Source: Phyllostachys edulis
Taxonomy: Eukaryota; Streptophyta; Magnoliopsida; Poales; Poaceae
Assembly (NCBI GenBank): GCA_036346405.1
Contig: CM070551.1
Span: forward strand, 62,524,587 to 62,588,586
Direction: 5' to 3'
DNA length: 64,000 nucleotides
The translations under genes were made by a program, and so were the position numbers. This document shows, piece after piece, positions 21,331-33,067 of the stretch. Under the pieces are notes generated by a model. It made no database searches, had not been told where the DNA came from, and saw only the letters and a list, made by a program, of their open reading frames with translations. Numbering within the stretch: the stretch's first letter is position 1; the number at the start of each line of letters is the position of its first letter.

Positions 21331-22497
21331 ATGAAGAATATAGGAGAACGAATGGATATGAAGCTAGTTGATGCTTTGGAGCACCAACTCAAGTTAATTC
21401 ATGAAAAAATGAATAAAGGCTTTGAAAGAATCAAAGATTCGATCAAGGTTGTGAAGGAAGGTATAGCCCTTATTGAGAAGCATGAAGCCTATTTTGAGAG
21501 CAAATGCACCGTGAATGACAAGGTATGCAAATTGTTGATTGACTGTTGCAGATCTCATAATCTGGTTTCTCAAAATTTAGTAAATCATTTGAAACTTGAG
21601 ATTCAAGATCACCCAAACCCCTATGTTATTGGAGGATTTAAGAAAGAAGTGAATATGAAGATTACAAAACAATGAAATATACCACTTTGTTTGGGCAAGT
21701 ACTATCGCTCAAATGTATTTTGTGGTGTGGTGGCTATGGATTGCTAGTCATGTTTTACTAGAGGGGCCTTGGCAACTTGATGTAGGTGCCACATATAAAG
21801 AAAGGGACAATTCATATCCTTTCATTTCAAACAAGCGAAAGATTATCATTCTTTCTAAGAAATCTGATAGTGGTATTTCTAAAGTGGAGTAGAAGAGTGC
21901 ATTTACTGTCGCCTACAACTCAAGTAACTCAGTAGAAGACTCGAGAGTGGTTAGTTTGTGTGCCGCACTTGCTACGTTAATTGAAAGTAAGCATACTTCC
22001 ACTATAAATCCCATAAGTCCAATGTCAATTGATAGCAAAGTCCAGCACAAAAGAATGCTGACTAGTAATTATCAGGAGGAAGATCTAGCTACTTTAGAGA
22101 AGCCTCAAGTTGCCACAACAGTGAAGACAACTTCACCCAAGGGGGTGATGACAAGGTTAACTTAGTGAAGAAAACTTCACCCATGGAAGATGACGTCAAG
22201 TTTTCCGAAGGATCTCTAGTTGAGCCATCATCATTGGTAAGCAAGGATATTGATGCTAATGTGAATTCACAGGATGAACTGGTCTCTGTGGAGCTAAAGG
22301 TGCAAAATAAGGAAGAGATTCCACATGATGCAAAAATCATCGATACAACCATCCTGGATGGTGATTCCAATGGTGACATAAAGCAAAGCAACAAAGAATG
22401 TAAGGCATGCCTTACTGGTTCTTCTCTAGTTCAGCATAAGTATGTTGGAGGCCAACTACATAATATTGGAAGGGCAAAGTTGTTGTCATATTTTTAG
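21331..22497 (+). pseudogene. Element X internal region: protease-like remnant and low-complexity frames
   Basis: The frame 21331-21675 begins with a charged helical segment (MKNIGERMDMKLVDALEHQL) and runs into a retropepsin-like stretch (CKLLIDCCRSHNLVSQNLV, with VIGGF later). The active-site DSG-type triplet is not preserved. After stops, the frame resumes around 21700-21900 (GKYYRSNVFCGVVAMD). Further frames at 21947-22165 and 22165-22497 are Ser/Thr/Lys/Glu-rich and unrecognised. No reverse transcriptase, RNase H or integrase is present, so the element could move only with helper proteins. Confidence 0.55.
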
Positions 22498-22984
22498 AGC
22501 AGAGTGTGGTTTCAAGGACATGTACAACATACCGAAATAGTTTGTTCAAAAGATAATGGTTGGCAAATGGAAGTTCTACCTGTTCTTACACTTGAAGATG
22601 GAATAACACAGCTTGTTTAGGGAAAACATGAACCACTAGATTCAATGGTTTTCAAGGTGGAACCAGATTTAGGTGGGAATTTACGCCAATACAAGATGTG
22701 CATGGTTACTAACATTGATAAGGGTCATAGATATTGTTCTGTTAGTACATATTTGATGGAGGTGAAGGAATACAATGAAGAAATTTGTTGCAGATCCATG
22801 GAATATGTTGTTGTCATCTATAGCAATGACATAGGCAGAAAGAAATCAGCCATCTCCATCTATTGGTCGCAGCTAGAGGACAAGTCCACTGGAATTGCTT
22901 CAGCACAAAATCCATTCAAAGTGAAGGAGAGCAAGCTTTTCATGAAAAGAACTCGAGGTCGAGTTCCAAACAAGTGGAGGAGTA
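22498..22984 (+). other. Element X internal 3' region
   Basis: Contains an open frame 22645-23037 (MVFKVEPDLGGNLRQYKMCM at its start) with no recognised domain, which reads through into the 3' LTR. A purine-rich GTGGAGGAG immediately before 22985 is the likely polypurine tract. Confidence 0.5.
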
Positions 22985-23458
22985 TGACGCGGGACATCAA
23001 GTCCAAATCGAGCCTTCAATTTCAACTAGACCAATAAATAGCTTATCAAGCAAGAAGATATACCTGTGCATGGTTGAAAGTGAGAATTAAATGGATGGAG
23101 ATACCTACTAAGACCTTTTACACTAATGATGTCTCATAATGTATGGATAATCATTACATATACATGGGGTGGTTTGTAGACTTTCAAAGTTTAAAGCAAA
23201 TATAGATTTTGTGACTACTAGTTTAGACATTTCAGAATTAGAAACCAATTTGAGTTTTGCTTCTACTATTTTATATTTCTAGAATACTTAGTTATTAAGA
23301 ATGACAACATTATTGATGACGTCATCATATAGTTTAGTTGTCAATGAGTTGTCAAGTATGAGTTGCATATGTATTGTTAAGAATGTTAGTTTTGTTATCT
23401 AGTTGTTTAATAGTTGTATGTGTAGTTAAGTTGTCATCTAGTTGTTTAATAGTTGTAT
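22985..23458 (+). repeat. Element X 3' LTR, left fragment
   Basis: Begins TGACGCGGGACATCAAGTCC like 12791. It carries a short internal duplication around AGTTGTTTAATAGTTGTAT and stops at TGTAT (23454-23458), where the 22-kb insertion begins. Confidence 0.85.
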
Positions 23459-25224
23459 TGTGAGAACCCTAGAACTTAAACTAATCTAAACGACGATAAT
23501 TGGTAATTAGTAGTAATTAAATTCATCTAAAACCAGAACAACACATAATTATAGTTTAATATCGAACGCATTGCCAAACAAATTCATACAAGATATATTC
23601 TCAAAGGTTCATCAACAGAATTTACAACAGGAACTATTACAACAAAATTACAACATCGATATAACGTAGAGACAAGTACAAGAATCCAGTACAAACTGAC
23701 ATACAACATTAATACAACGTCTAAGATAAGTTACAATAATAATTCATCGCAAGCGAAATTAAAACATTAATACAAACTCAAAATTATTAATGATAATTAT
23801 TTACATCAGATCAGAATATAAACTACAGCTTTGAGTACATTACAAAGGAATAATAAAATCTTGCATATCGCCGAAGCCTTGCATTCTTGTCCATGTATTG
23901 TTAGTAGATCGAACCCATTCCTCAGCCAATCCAAAAGACTGCCCACAGAGACCAAAAAGACCAGCAGAAAACCAAAAGCGATAAAGAAGAGTTAAGAGTA
24001 TAAATGGACTGTCATTAGATTGCATGAAGATCATCGAGGTTCCCAGACCGACCTAGGTCAGTCGACACCATCTCACTTCCATGGGTTTAATCACTCGGCA
24101 ATTATAGAAAATCTGACACCCACATTATACCGACTTACCTCCGCCGTAGAAAATCCGGAGCATAGTAGCAGAGGCATTCCTTGGACCAAAGGTCCATAGC
24201 TCAATAGTGAGCTGTGAGAGATAGGTGGATAAGGGGAGGGCAATTATGTCATGCACAGGCCAAGAGAAAGAGGCAAAATGAAAAGCCTCCCATTCTTAAG
24301 CCTTTCTCCCTCAACAAAGCCAACACAAGCATCTCATTCTTTCACAGCCGAAGGCCACCAACAGAGCACAAGCAAGCCAAGCAAAGCCAGCCAACATCAC
24401 AGCTACAAGCCAGCAACCACACCCCAGGCAAGCTCAATGCCACTACAAGGCAAGCACCAGATAGCAAGCCAACAACCCCTTAGCATCACCACCACCATTG
24501 CCACAACCAATCCACCCACAAAGAAGTAGTAAAGGAGAAGAGGAGCACAAAGGAGTTGGGGAAGACAAAGGGAGCAAGAACGACATCTGTGACGACCTTG
24601 AACCGTCAACAACCAACAGAGACCACGCCAAGCCAACAAGAACTAGGAGGGACCGGAGCGACCAAAGGGAGCACCAGAGAGCACCAACCTTACCACACGG
24701 CTAGCATCATCCCTGCCATTCCCAAACCGACCAAGCTAGGTAACCCACCCTTCATGCCCCTACATTCATTTTTGCCCAATCCAAACCATAGCATGTGAGC
24801 CAAACCGTGCACAAAGAGCACTCACAACAATCATCTCATCACCACACCCGCCATTTCCCCCATTTCTATTTTTTCCCCCAAGCCGAACCCACCACAGTAG
24901 CAATATCATCAACCATATCATCACTAAATCCATCACAAAGCAAGGGGGGAACAGGGTAGAGACGTAGAGGGGAGTAGCATACCTCGGCAACGACGGCGTA
25001 CTACCGGCCTAACCATGCACACTCGACAGCCTCGCACTCCCCGGTGTGCGAGAGGCCTCGAGCCCCGTCGTAGATAGCCCAGGGTAGCCACCTCCATCAC
25101 CTTCCTCGCTCATGAGCATTAATCAACCCACATAAGAAATTAAGTCAAACTCAAACCATAAAAACCGAAGCAACAGAGAAGGAAAAGAAATAGGTAAAAC
25201 AAATCCATGGGGAAAGAAACCACA
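23459..25224 (-). other. LTR-like non-coding sequence at the left end of the 22-kb insertion
   Basis: Starts TGTGAGAACCC directly after TGTAT. AT-rich, then GC-richer from about 24200, with style and composition of Ty3 LTR DNA read on the minus strand. Open frames such as 24214-24483 and 24498-24798 are Pro/Thr/Ser-rich composition effects. No gene is recognised and no matching second LTR is found in the window. Confidence 0.4.
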
Positions 25225-25527
25225 TCCGGTGTAACACCCTGGCTATGCAAAAGCCAAGATGCAACCTAAACTACTAACACCTAACAACACTATAAATTTT
25301 TCTCAACAAATCAATATCTAATGACAGCTAAACTTCATCATAAAACAATTCTGGTAAATTAATTAACATACTTTCAGGAAGGATTTAAGTACTAAATTCC
25401 AATATATAACATTTCATTCAAGTGAAAAGTTATCAAGAATACGTCCGAATATTTTAAACCATCAACTAGTAATAATATCGACCATGAGGAACTAAAGGAA
25501 CCACAACCTAATCAATTATTACAATTC

Positions 25528-27833
25528 TGTAACACCCCAGGCCTACAAGGGCCTGGAACGCTACTAATCTAACAGATTATCAAAATTAAAATAGAAGACA
25601 AAATAAATCCTAAATTTCGACAGAACCTCCCCTGTATAGTAAGCTATACCGGAGGTTCCAACAACAAAAACATCAAGATAATAATGAATTCAACAGTTAT
25701 CAGAATCCTCACGGGAGTATAAACCGATCTCAAGAAACCATATCAAAGAATGAACTAAGTTCACACTCAGTACTTAACCAATCTTAAAGGAGAAGGGTTT
25801 TCGGTCACAACCAACCCAAGATTATTACAGTTCATCAATATTGAATGATTAAATCAAACTAAAATGAAATCCTGAACTTGTATAAAGTGTTGTGAAAGGG
25901 TAGTGTGTGTCTATTCCCTCCCCATGGAGCCAACCTCAAGGATCACCTAAAAAAAACAACAACGCAAGAGTGAGTCCGGGACTCAGCAAGTCTGAAAGTA
26001 ATAAAAAATACGAACAACAATCCATGGATAAGACAACATCATCGGAGAATGTGAATGAATTGCAGAACAAGTATTTGAATAAATGCAATGAATGAATTGG
26101 ATGGAAGGAAGGGACTACACACATGCATATACCGGTATTGCTGGTGACACACTTGTTGGTGTTCACCTAAGCCCGCACTTAACAAAGTGCGGGGACCCAA
26201 GCCCCGTACGAAGAACGTTTAAATGCGGTGTCCCGAATCGCCCACATTGGAATGGTGGGTCTTGCGTGCCCATCTTTGGAATTGATGGGTCTTATACAAT
26301 GATCCACTCCGTGGATGAAATATGAAATGTGGATGCTGGATATGACATATGAATATTGAACAATAAGAAACATGCTCACTAACATGAAGGTAACCACATG
26401 GATTGAATACGAACATTTAAGAATCAACAAGGTACTTAAAAGTACAATACCAACAACAAGCATACCACATGTCATAATCCTAGGAATACTAAGGTACTTG
26501 CCTTTAGCGCTGCGACGCGTTAGTAGGCAATTACAGTGCTCCCAAACCTGAAGCTTCACCCCCTAACAAAGAAATAACTGAAATAAGGATACGACTGATA
26601 TGACAATACTACATAAAGTTCTACAATGCTCCCCCGGCGATACAAAATATAACTAGAACCTCTAAACTGAAAATCAACACATTCTGCCCTAAACCGCCCC
26701 TGGGCAGCAGCACGGTAAATGGCATAACTCTTAATCTGGAACTCCAAATGGGGTGAACCCATTTTCTGTGGACTCTTAACTGACAAACCCACAATACTCT
26801 AGTTGGCAAGATAATTTGATTCGGCCAATATAGTATGTTAACAGACAGGTGAACTTTCAGCATGAAAACTGTTTAACAGAATAAACGGCAGTATTAAAAC
26901 GATCATACTTTTTAATCTATAACTCCGAATGGATCATTCTTTCTTCGTCTGGAAAGGTTATCAAATTACCTACAATAACCTAGTTGGGAGAAAACCCATA
27001 TTCTTCCAATTACCATGTCATAAGTTACAAATTAACATATCAGTTCAGTTTCGTCAGAAATCTGGACAGCGGATACTAAAACAGTCATAACTTTTGACTC
27101 GAACATCGGAATCAAGTGAACTCAGCGGCCATAGAAAGTTAAGAACAACCTATAAATATCTATAGGAGATCAAAACTACTTGTTCGGCCTCTAAGGTCGC
27201 GAAAACGCCCACGCAACAATCTGGACAGAGTGAGGTTTACAGACAGAATGACCACGATCCCAATCGAATCTATTCTATTTCTCCTCTACGACTAAACAAC
27301 CAACGACAATCGAGTGACATTACCCTTGGTATGTCGAGGAACACGAAGATCGAACCATGGAAGAGTCCCTGCTGCCTTGATCTGAATCCTTGCGAAAACT
27401 CCACCAATCCGTCGTGGGAGACCAACAACGAGGAGATCGGCACCGGGAAAAGTTCTAGGAGAGGAGGGCGCCACACAGTGTCCTTGGGCGGCACCAATGG
27501 GGTGGAGGAGGCGCGCTCCCTGCTGGAGGTGGCGCTGAAGGGGGGAAAGGTGGGTGGCGGTGCAAGGAGGAGATGGGGTGGAAGGGTGGGAGCCTAGGGT
27601 TTTTTCCTCTTTTTTCTTTCTTGACCGCCCCCCTAAAGCCCCTCTTGGCGGCCCCTTGGTGGGCTTGGGCCTCATGGTTGCCTCCCCTTTGGTTCCATGT
27701 CAGCCCTCCTTGGCCCACAAAGCCTCCTCCAAAGGCCCAGGCCCAAAACCGTAAATGTCGGCAATTATCGAAATGCGAATTTTTAAATTTGAATTCGAAC
27801 CGAAGACTTTCTAATCGAAAACGAGGTATTACA
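25528..27833 (-). repeat. Chromovirus 3' LTR
   Basis: 2,306 bp, TGTAACACCCC at its left and GAGGTATTACA at its right (plus-strand reading), next to the polypurine tract. Layout is shared with LTRs at 51381-53776 and 60770-63047. Open frames inside it (for example 27292-27675) are not genes. Confidence 0.85.
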
Positions 27834-27846
27834 TTCTACCCCCCTT
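27834..27846 (-). other. Chromovirus polypurine tract
   Basis: AAGGGGGGTAGAA on the minus strand, directly before the 3' LTR. Same tract type as at 47281 and 63048. Confidence 0.85.
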
Positions 27847-27879
27847 AACAGGATTCGACCTCGAATCTAAACGACCATC

Positions 27880-30800
27880 TACAAGCGAAAACCGGAATTG
27901 GAAGCTTAACAACAAGGAATACACACCTGCAGTGAACAAGTCCGGATATAGCTCGCGCATGCGAGACTCCAGTTCCCAAGTGGCCTCTTTCTCAGTCTGA
28001 TGAGACCAAAGAACCTTGACGTACTTCAAAGTCTTGTTCCTCAGAACCCGCTCTGACTCCTCTAGAATTTTCACTAGTCGAGACTCAAAGGTAAGATCTT
28101 GCTCCATTATTAAAGGTTCTAACGGAATCACATGTTCTGGATCTCTCAGGTACTTCCTCAGCATGGATACATGAAACACATTATGAACTCCTTGCATGGA
28201 CTCGGGAAGATCCGAGACGATAGGCCAACTTCCCAATTCGTGCCACTATTGAAATGGCCCAGCGTACCTCGGGCTAAGCTTCCCTTTGGTACCAAAACGA
28301 CTACACCCTTGGTAGGCGATACCCTCAAAAGAACCTCGGTCTCCCACTTCAAATTCCAAATCTCGCCTCCTGGCATCAGCATAGCTCTTACGCCGGCTCT
28401 GAGCGACTAATGATTCTTTCTAACCGCCACTCGCCACAGCTTTCTTGAACCAGTCGGGACCCAAAATGCTCCCCAAGCGCATCCCAAAGACAATGAGGAT
28501 CTGCACTTCCACCCATAGAGAACCTCAAACGGTGCCACTCGAATGCTAGCATGGTAACTATTGTTATAGGCGAACTCTGCCAAAGCTAGGTGGTCTTCCC
28601 AGCCTCCCTTCCAAGACATAACACAACATCTGAGCATATCCTCCAGTGTCTGAATGGTGCGTTCAGACTAACCATTGGTTTGGGGGTGAAAAGCGGTACT
28701 AAGACGAAGCTGTGTGCCCAACGCACTTTGCAAACTCTCCTAGAACTTGAAGACAAACTTGGCGTCTCGATCCGAAACAATGGTCTTGGGTACCCCGTGC
28801 AACCGCACTATCTCTCGCACATAGAGAGGAGCCAAATCACTTGCTAAGTTGGTTGTGCGAATAGGTATGAAATGTGCAGACTTACTGAACCGGTCCACTA
28901 TGACCCAAATAGCATCCTTCCCTCGCTGGGTGCGAGGTAATCCAACTACGAAATCCATGGAGATGTCATCCCATGGTCAAACTGGAACCTCCAAAGGTTG
29001 CAACAACCCTGCTGGTCGCTTATGCTCAGCCTTGACCCGCTGGCAAACTCCACAAGATGCTACATACTGAGCTATATCGACCTTCATCCTTTTCCACCAA
29101 AATCTCTTCTTCAAGTCTTTATACATCTTGGTCTCACCAGGATGTATGGTATATGGAGTACGGTGTGCTTCCCTCAGAATCTAATCCTTGACTTGAGCCT
29201 CCTGTGGCACACAGAGGCGGCCTTTAAATCTCAACACACCAGAATCATCTACACTGAAGTGGCCTTGTTTGCCCTCATCTATGCGCTTCCTCACTCACTG
29301 AAGCATCCGATCATGTTGTTGTGCCTCCCGTACTCGATCTGGAATGGCTGACTCGAGAAGCAAACGAGTCTCAGTCTGGACGGTACCCGCAAAGCAAAAG
29401 GAGATTTCCATACGCTCAAAATCGGCAATAAGACAACTGAGAGCAGGAGGTGTCGCCTTGTGACTCAAGGCATCTACTACAACATTCGCCTTGCCCGGAT
29501 GATACTGAATGGTGAGATCATAGTCTTTTATCAACTCTAACCACCTCCTCTGTCTCAGGTTCAAATCTTTCTGGCTAAAGATGTATTTCAGACTCTTATG
29601 ATCAGTGAATATGTCACACGATTCGCCGTACAAGTAATGGTGCCAGATTTTCAAGGCATGAACCACTGCTGCAAGCTCTAGGTCATGAGTAGGATAATTC
29701 TGCTCATGTTTCTTCAACTGTCTCGATGCATAGGCAATCACCTTGCCGTCCTGCATAAGCACGCAACCAAGCCCAACTATAGACGATTCAATAAATGGTG
29801 AACCGCTTCGTGGCTCGAGAAGAGTAAGAACTGGAGCGGTCACCAATCTATCTTTCAAAGTACAAAAACTGCGTTCACACGCATCTGACCAATGAAACTT
29901 GACACCTTTCTGCGTTAATTGAGACAACGGTCTAGCAATGGTTGAAAAACCTTCCACGGTTACCAGTAATATCCAAATAAACCCGAAAAACTCCTCACTT
30001 CTTTGACATTGATTGGCCTTTTCCACTCTACCACTTTGTTGAAATCTTGCTAGAATCTCTTGAAATGCCCTCTTGGTTGATTACATGACCCAGAAACCCA
30101 ACTTCAGAAATCCAGAATTCACACTTCTTCAGCTTGGCATAAAATTGGTTCTCTCTTAAGGCCTCGAGAACCAACCTCAAATCTTGACCATGATCCTCTT
30201 CCGTCTTGGAGTAGATCAAAATATCGCCGATGAATACCACAACGAAATCATCCGGTATTGATGCGACATCTTTGCTCATGGCTTCCATGAAAACTGCAGG
30301 AGCATTTGTTTAGTCCAAAAGACATAACCTTATACTCATAATGGCCATACCTCGTAGAGAAAGCTGTCTTCTCGATGTCTTGCTCCCGAACTCGAATTTG
30401 ATTATAACCTGACTGAAGGTCAATCTTGGAGAATACTTTAGCTCCCTTCAGCTGATCAAAGAGATCCTCAATGCGGGGCAAAGGATATTTATTCTTCACC
30501 ATAGCTTGATTAAGAGCCCGATAATCCACGCACATACGCCAACTGCCATCTTTCTTTTTAGTGAATAAAACAGGCGCTCCCCACGGTGAAACACTACGCT
30601 GGATCATATCTTTGGACAAAAGGTCGTCCAATTGCTTCTTCAACTCCTCTTGGAAGGGTCGTACAACCGGTATGGGGACATTGAAATAGGTCGAGTTCGG
30701 AATAAGATCAATCCGGAACTCTACCTTCCTTCTGGCGGCAACCGAAAGTTCCACAGAAAAACATCGAAACTCATTCACCACAGAATCTCCTCAATGCGCT

Positions 30801-31248
30801 GTGAGGAATCACCTTCTCGCTAAGAGACCAAAGCAACCCAATGGTTGAGGCCCAAATCAGGGAAGCAGACTAGTCAATACTTAATAAGGATTCGACGATT
30901 GCAGCTTCGCCTCAAACACCGCTTCTTTCGAGCGGAGCTTGCAAAGTCACCGCTTCCGAAACAACATATCTTGGCACGGTAATTGAATAACCACCATGCC
31001 CGTAATAACGTCGAATGGTGACAATCAATTACCATAAGGTTAGCGGTGAAGTTCTCATCATCAATAGCGATAAAACGGCCGGACAAGTCAGTAGAACTAG
31101 AAATAAGACCCCTGGAGAACCCGACTACCACAGACTCGAAAATACTGCCGCACCCCCAAACTCGCCCTTCTAGCAAACTCCATAGACACAAAAGAATAGG
31201 TAGCCCCGAATCAAAGAGAACTAAAGCATCATGCGAATCAACTAACAA
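27880..31248 (-). pseudogene. Chromovirus pol remnant: protease, RT, RNase H, integrase, chromodomain
   Basis: Read right to left. Protease at 30874-31248 keeps ALVLFDSG. Reverse transcriptase at 30248-30781 has GAPVLFTKKKDGSWRMCVDY and FSKIDLQSGYNQIRV; 30028-30288 has VFIGDILIYS, where the first catalytic Asp of the usual DD pair is Gly. RNase H at 29295-30026 has GKVIAYASRQLKKHEQNYP and FTDHKSLKYIF, with the first catalytic Asp region altered (FIESSIVGLG). Integrase core has MDFVVGLPRTQRGKDAIW and SDRDAKFVF (28740-28958), then LALAEFAYNNSYHAS (28407-28637). The tail at 27829-28236 has NVFHVSMLRKYL and a chromodomain (YVKVLWSHQTEKEATWE). Several stops and frameshifts make it inactive. Confidence 0.92.
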
Positions 31249-31277
31249 TGTACTGTCACCACATCAGACGCCCAAAG

Positions 31278-32680
31278 TCATTGGAGTAGGCATGGCGAAA
31301 CTCCAGTGGTCTTGGGAGAGCGAAGACGACCGACACTCTCTGAGTAGGGTGAGCAGAGCTGCGGCAGTGAAGCGAGTGTCGGTGGTGCGAGGCGGAGCGG
31401 GGTTCGATAAAACCCTGCAGTGGCGAGGAGTAAATCTTGCCGAATGAGCCCATCTGAAGAGAACTCGAGGTGCGAGAACAATGCTAGGGTCTCGCTGGCC
31501 CGAGGAGCACCGAAGCCGACGCTGCTGGGGTGCTCCCATTTGATAATGCTCGATGGGTTCTGCTTACATCTCGTTGACTTGTGGCCATCCCGCCACACCG
31601 ACGACATGTCCTTTGAAAGAACACTCGATGCCCGTGCTCTCCACCACACCAAGTATTTCATACCTTGACACAGACGATCCGAGGTGCGGTGACGAAGAAC
31701 GTGGCGCCGAAGAGGAAGACTGCCACTGCTGAACAGGGTGGGTATGCTGACTCCTCTAAAACCTCTTGGGGGCAGGTCACTGAGATGACCCACCTCCCCC
31801 ACCAAAACTCCGTTTCTGGACACCACTAGAACCTCCAGCAGAGAGAGGGCCGCTAGCGACCGCCTTTGAAAAGAGAGATCTCTCTCGGCTCCATCCCCGG
31901 CACCTTTCGACCACGGAGCTGAAATCACGCAAAGCCGATCGCCCCTAGGGCGTGGCGATACTCTAATGAGACCCTGCGGAACCTCTTGGCCTTTTCTCGA
32001 TCATCATTGGCCACGGTGGTACAAAGCGTGCAGTGTTGTTGAATCCAAACTGCCTCGTACTCGACGACATCTTCCCTTGAACAAATGTCGTGATGGCCCA
32101 TCCTCTCAACAAAGGAATCCGGATAGAATTTGGTCTGAATCGCCCACGAATACCTCCCAAGTGACGGGTCCTGTCTTTGGGGTCTGGCAGATAGGACTCC
32201 TCCCACCAGATATCGCCTTGACCCTTCGGTTGAAAGGCCACGAACCGCGCCTGCTTTGAAGTCATCTCTAAGGCACCAATCTGTCTCTCCATGTATCGCA
32301 ACCAATCTGCGGCTGAACGGAGTACCGCTCCGTCGAAGGTGTCGAGACGAGCGACATCCACTCGCGGAGACTCATCCTAGCCTCGGGTGGATTTGTTTTC
32401 TGAAGAAGTTCCGCCACCGGTCTGGCCGCAGCAGAATGGTCGTCTGCACTTGTCGACGGAGTTCTGGTTCTCCTCTCAAGATTCTCAATGATGGCAATGA
32501 CGCGTCTGAGCTTCTGCGGCCGAAAGCAATTGAAGCAACCCTCGGCGGCAACACCAAGAGTCTCCTCGGGCGAAGATGAAGACACCGCCGGTTCACGTCC
32601 ACGACCACGGCCATGGCCCGCGGCCCGCCGGTGGGCGACCACGTCCACACGCGCGCCTACCACCATTGCCACTACCTCTC
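31278..32680 (-). pseudogene. Chromovirus gag remnant
   Basis: Read right to left. The N-terminal region is rich in Arg, Gly and Pro. The retrotransposon gag domain in 31963-32361 keeps ADWLRYMERQIGALEMTSKQ and IWWEESY, continuing in another frame (31925-32305) with KAKRFRRVSLEYRHALGA. A decayed zinc knuckle lies near 31560-31610 (GHKSTRC). At least three frameshifts separate the parts. The protein would form the particle core; this copy cannot encode it intact. Confidence 0.85.
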
Positions 32681-32873
32681 GCCATCTAAGAACATCCAAA
32701 GCATAAAACTAAACATTTAGCTTAATAGTAATAGAAGCACAGGAACAATTCAACAATTACTCAACAGATAAATCATAACATTTGGAATGTGGAAGCCACG
32801 AATTACCCATCCCACCTACTGTGCATAGTGTGTCATGTTAATAGATTAATTACCACGGACCTAAAGCCCGCTC
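32681..32873 (-). other. Chromovirus 5' leader with altered primer-binding site
   Basis: Leader between gag and the left end. The minus strand at 32870-32880 reads GGTGTCAGAGC, against TGGTATCAGAGC in a normal site. It continues GGGCTTTAGGTCCGTGG, matching the leader at 60720-60755. Confidence 0.7.
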
Positions 32874-33062
32874 TGACACCCCACATTGCTTGTCTAAAGT
32901 GAGTTGTACTAGTATATAATGCCTATTGGGTCCAAACATAGCACCTCCGGGTTAACCCTTTTACACGAAGCGAGGACGAAAGTGTAAGTGGGGTGCTATG
33001 TGTGCGCGGGTCCACCCCACGGTGGGCTGGGCATTGAGCGGATTTTGGGCCAGGGTGTTACA
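32874..33062 (-). repeat. Short 189-bp LTR-like end in place of the chromovirus 5' LTR
   Basis: On the minus strand it runs from TGTAACACCCTGGCCC to GTGGGGTGTCA: TG...CA ends with a short inverted repeat, directly flanked by AATTC on the outside and the primer-binding site on the inside. It shares only the terminal TGTAA-CC bases with the 2.3-kb LTR at the other end. It looks like a TRIM-type short LTR or a replacement segment. Confidence 0.7.
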
Positions 33063-33067
33063 AATTC

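Larger units (their letters stand above)
25528..33062 (-). mobile_element. Chromodomain Ty3/gypsy retrotransposon (chromovirus, Tekay-like), degenerate
   Basis: Minus-strand element of 7.5 kb flanked by AATTC on both sides (25523-25527 and 33063-33067). Order on its own strand: aberrant 189-bp left end (32874-33062), primer-binding region, gag (31278-32680), protease, reverse transcriptase, RNase H, integrase and chromodomain (27880-31248), polypurine tract (27834-27846) and a 2,306-bp 3' LTR (25528-27833). A C-terminal chromodomain after integrase defines chromoviruses, and the domain style suits the Tekay clade. Every domain carries stops or frameshifts. It inserted into an older solo LTR. 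The two ends do not match each other, which is unusual. Confidence 0.85.
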
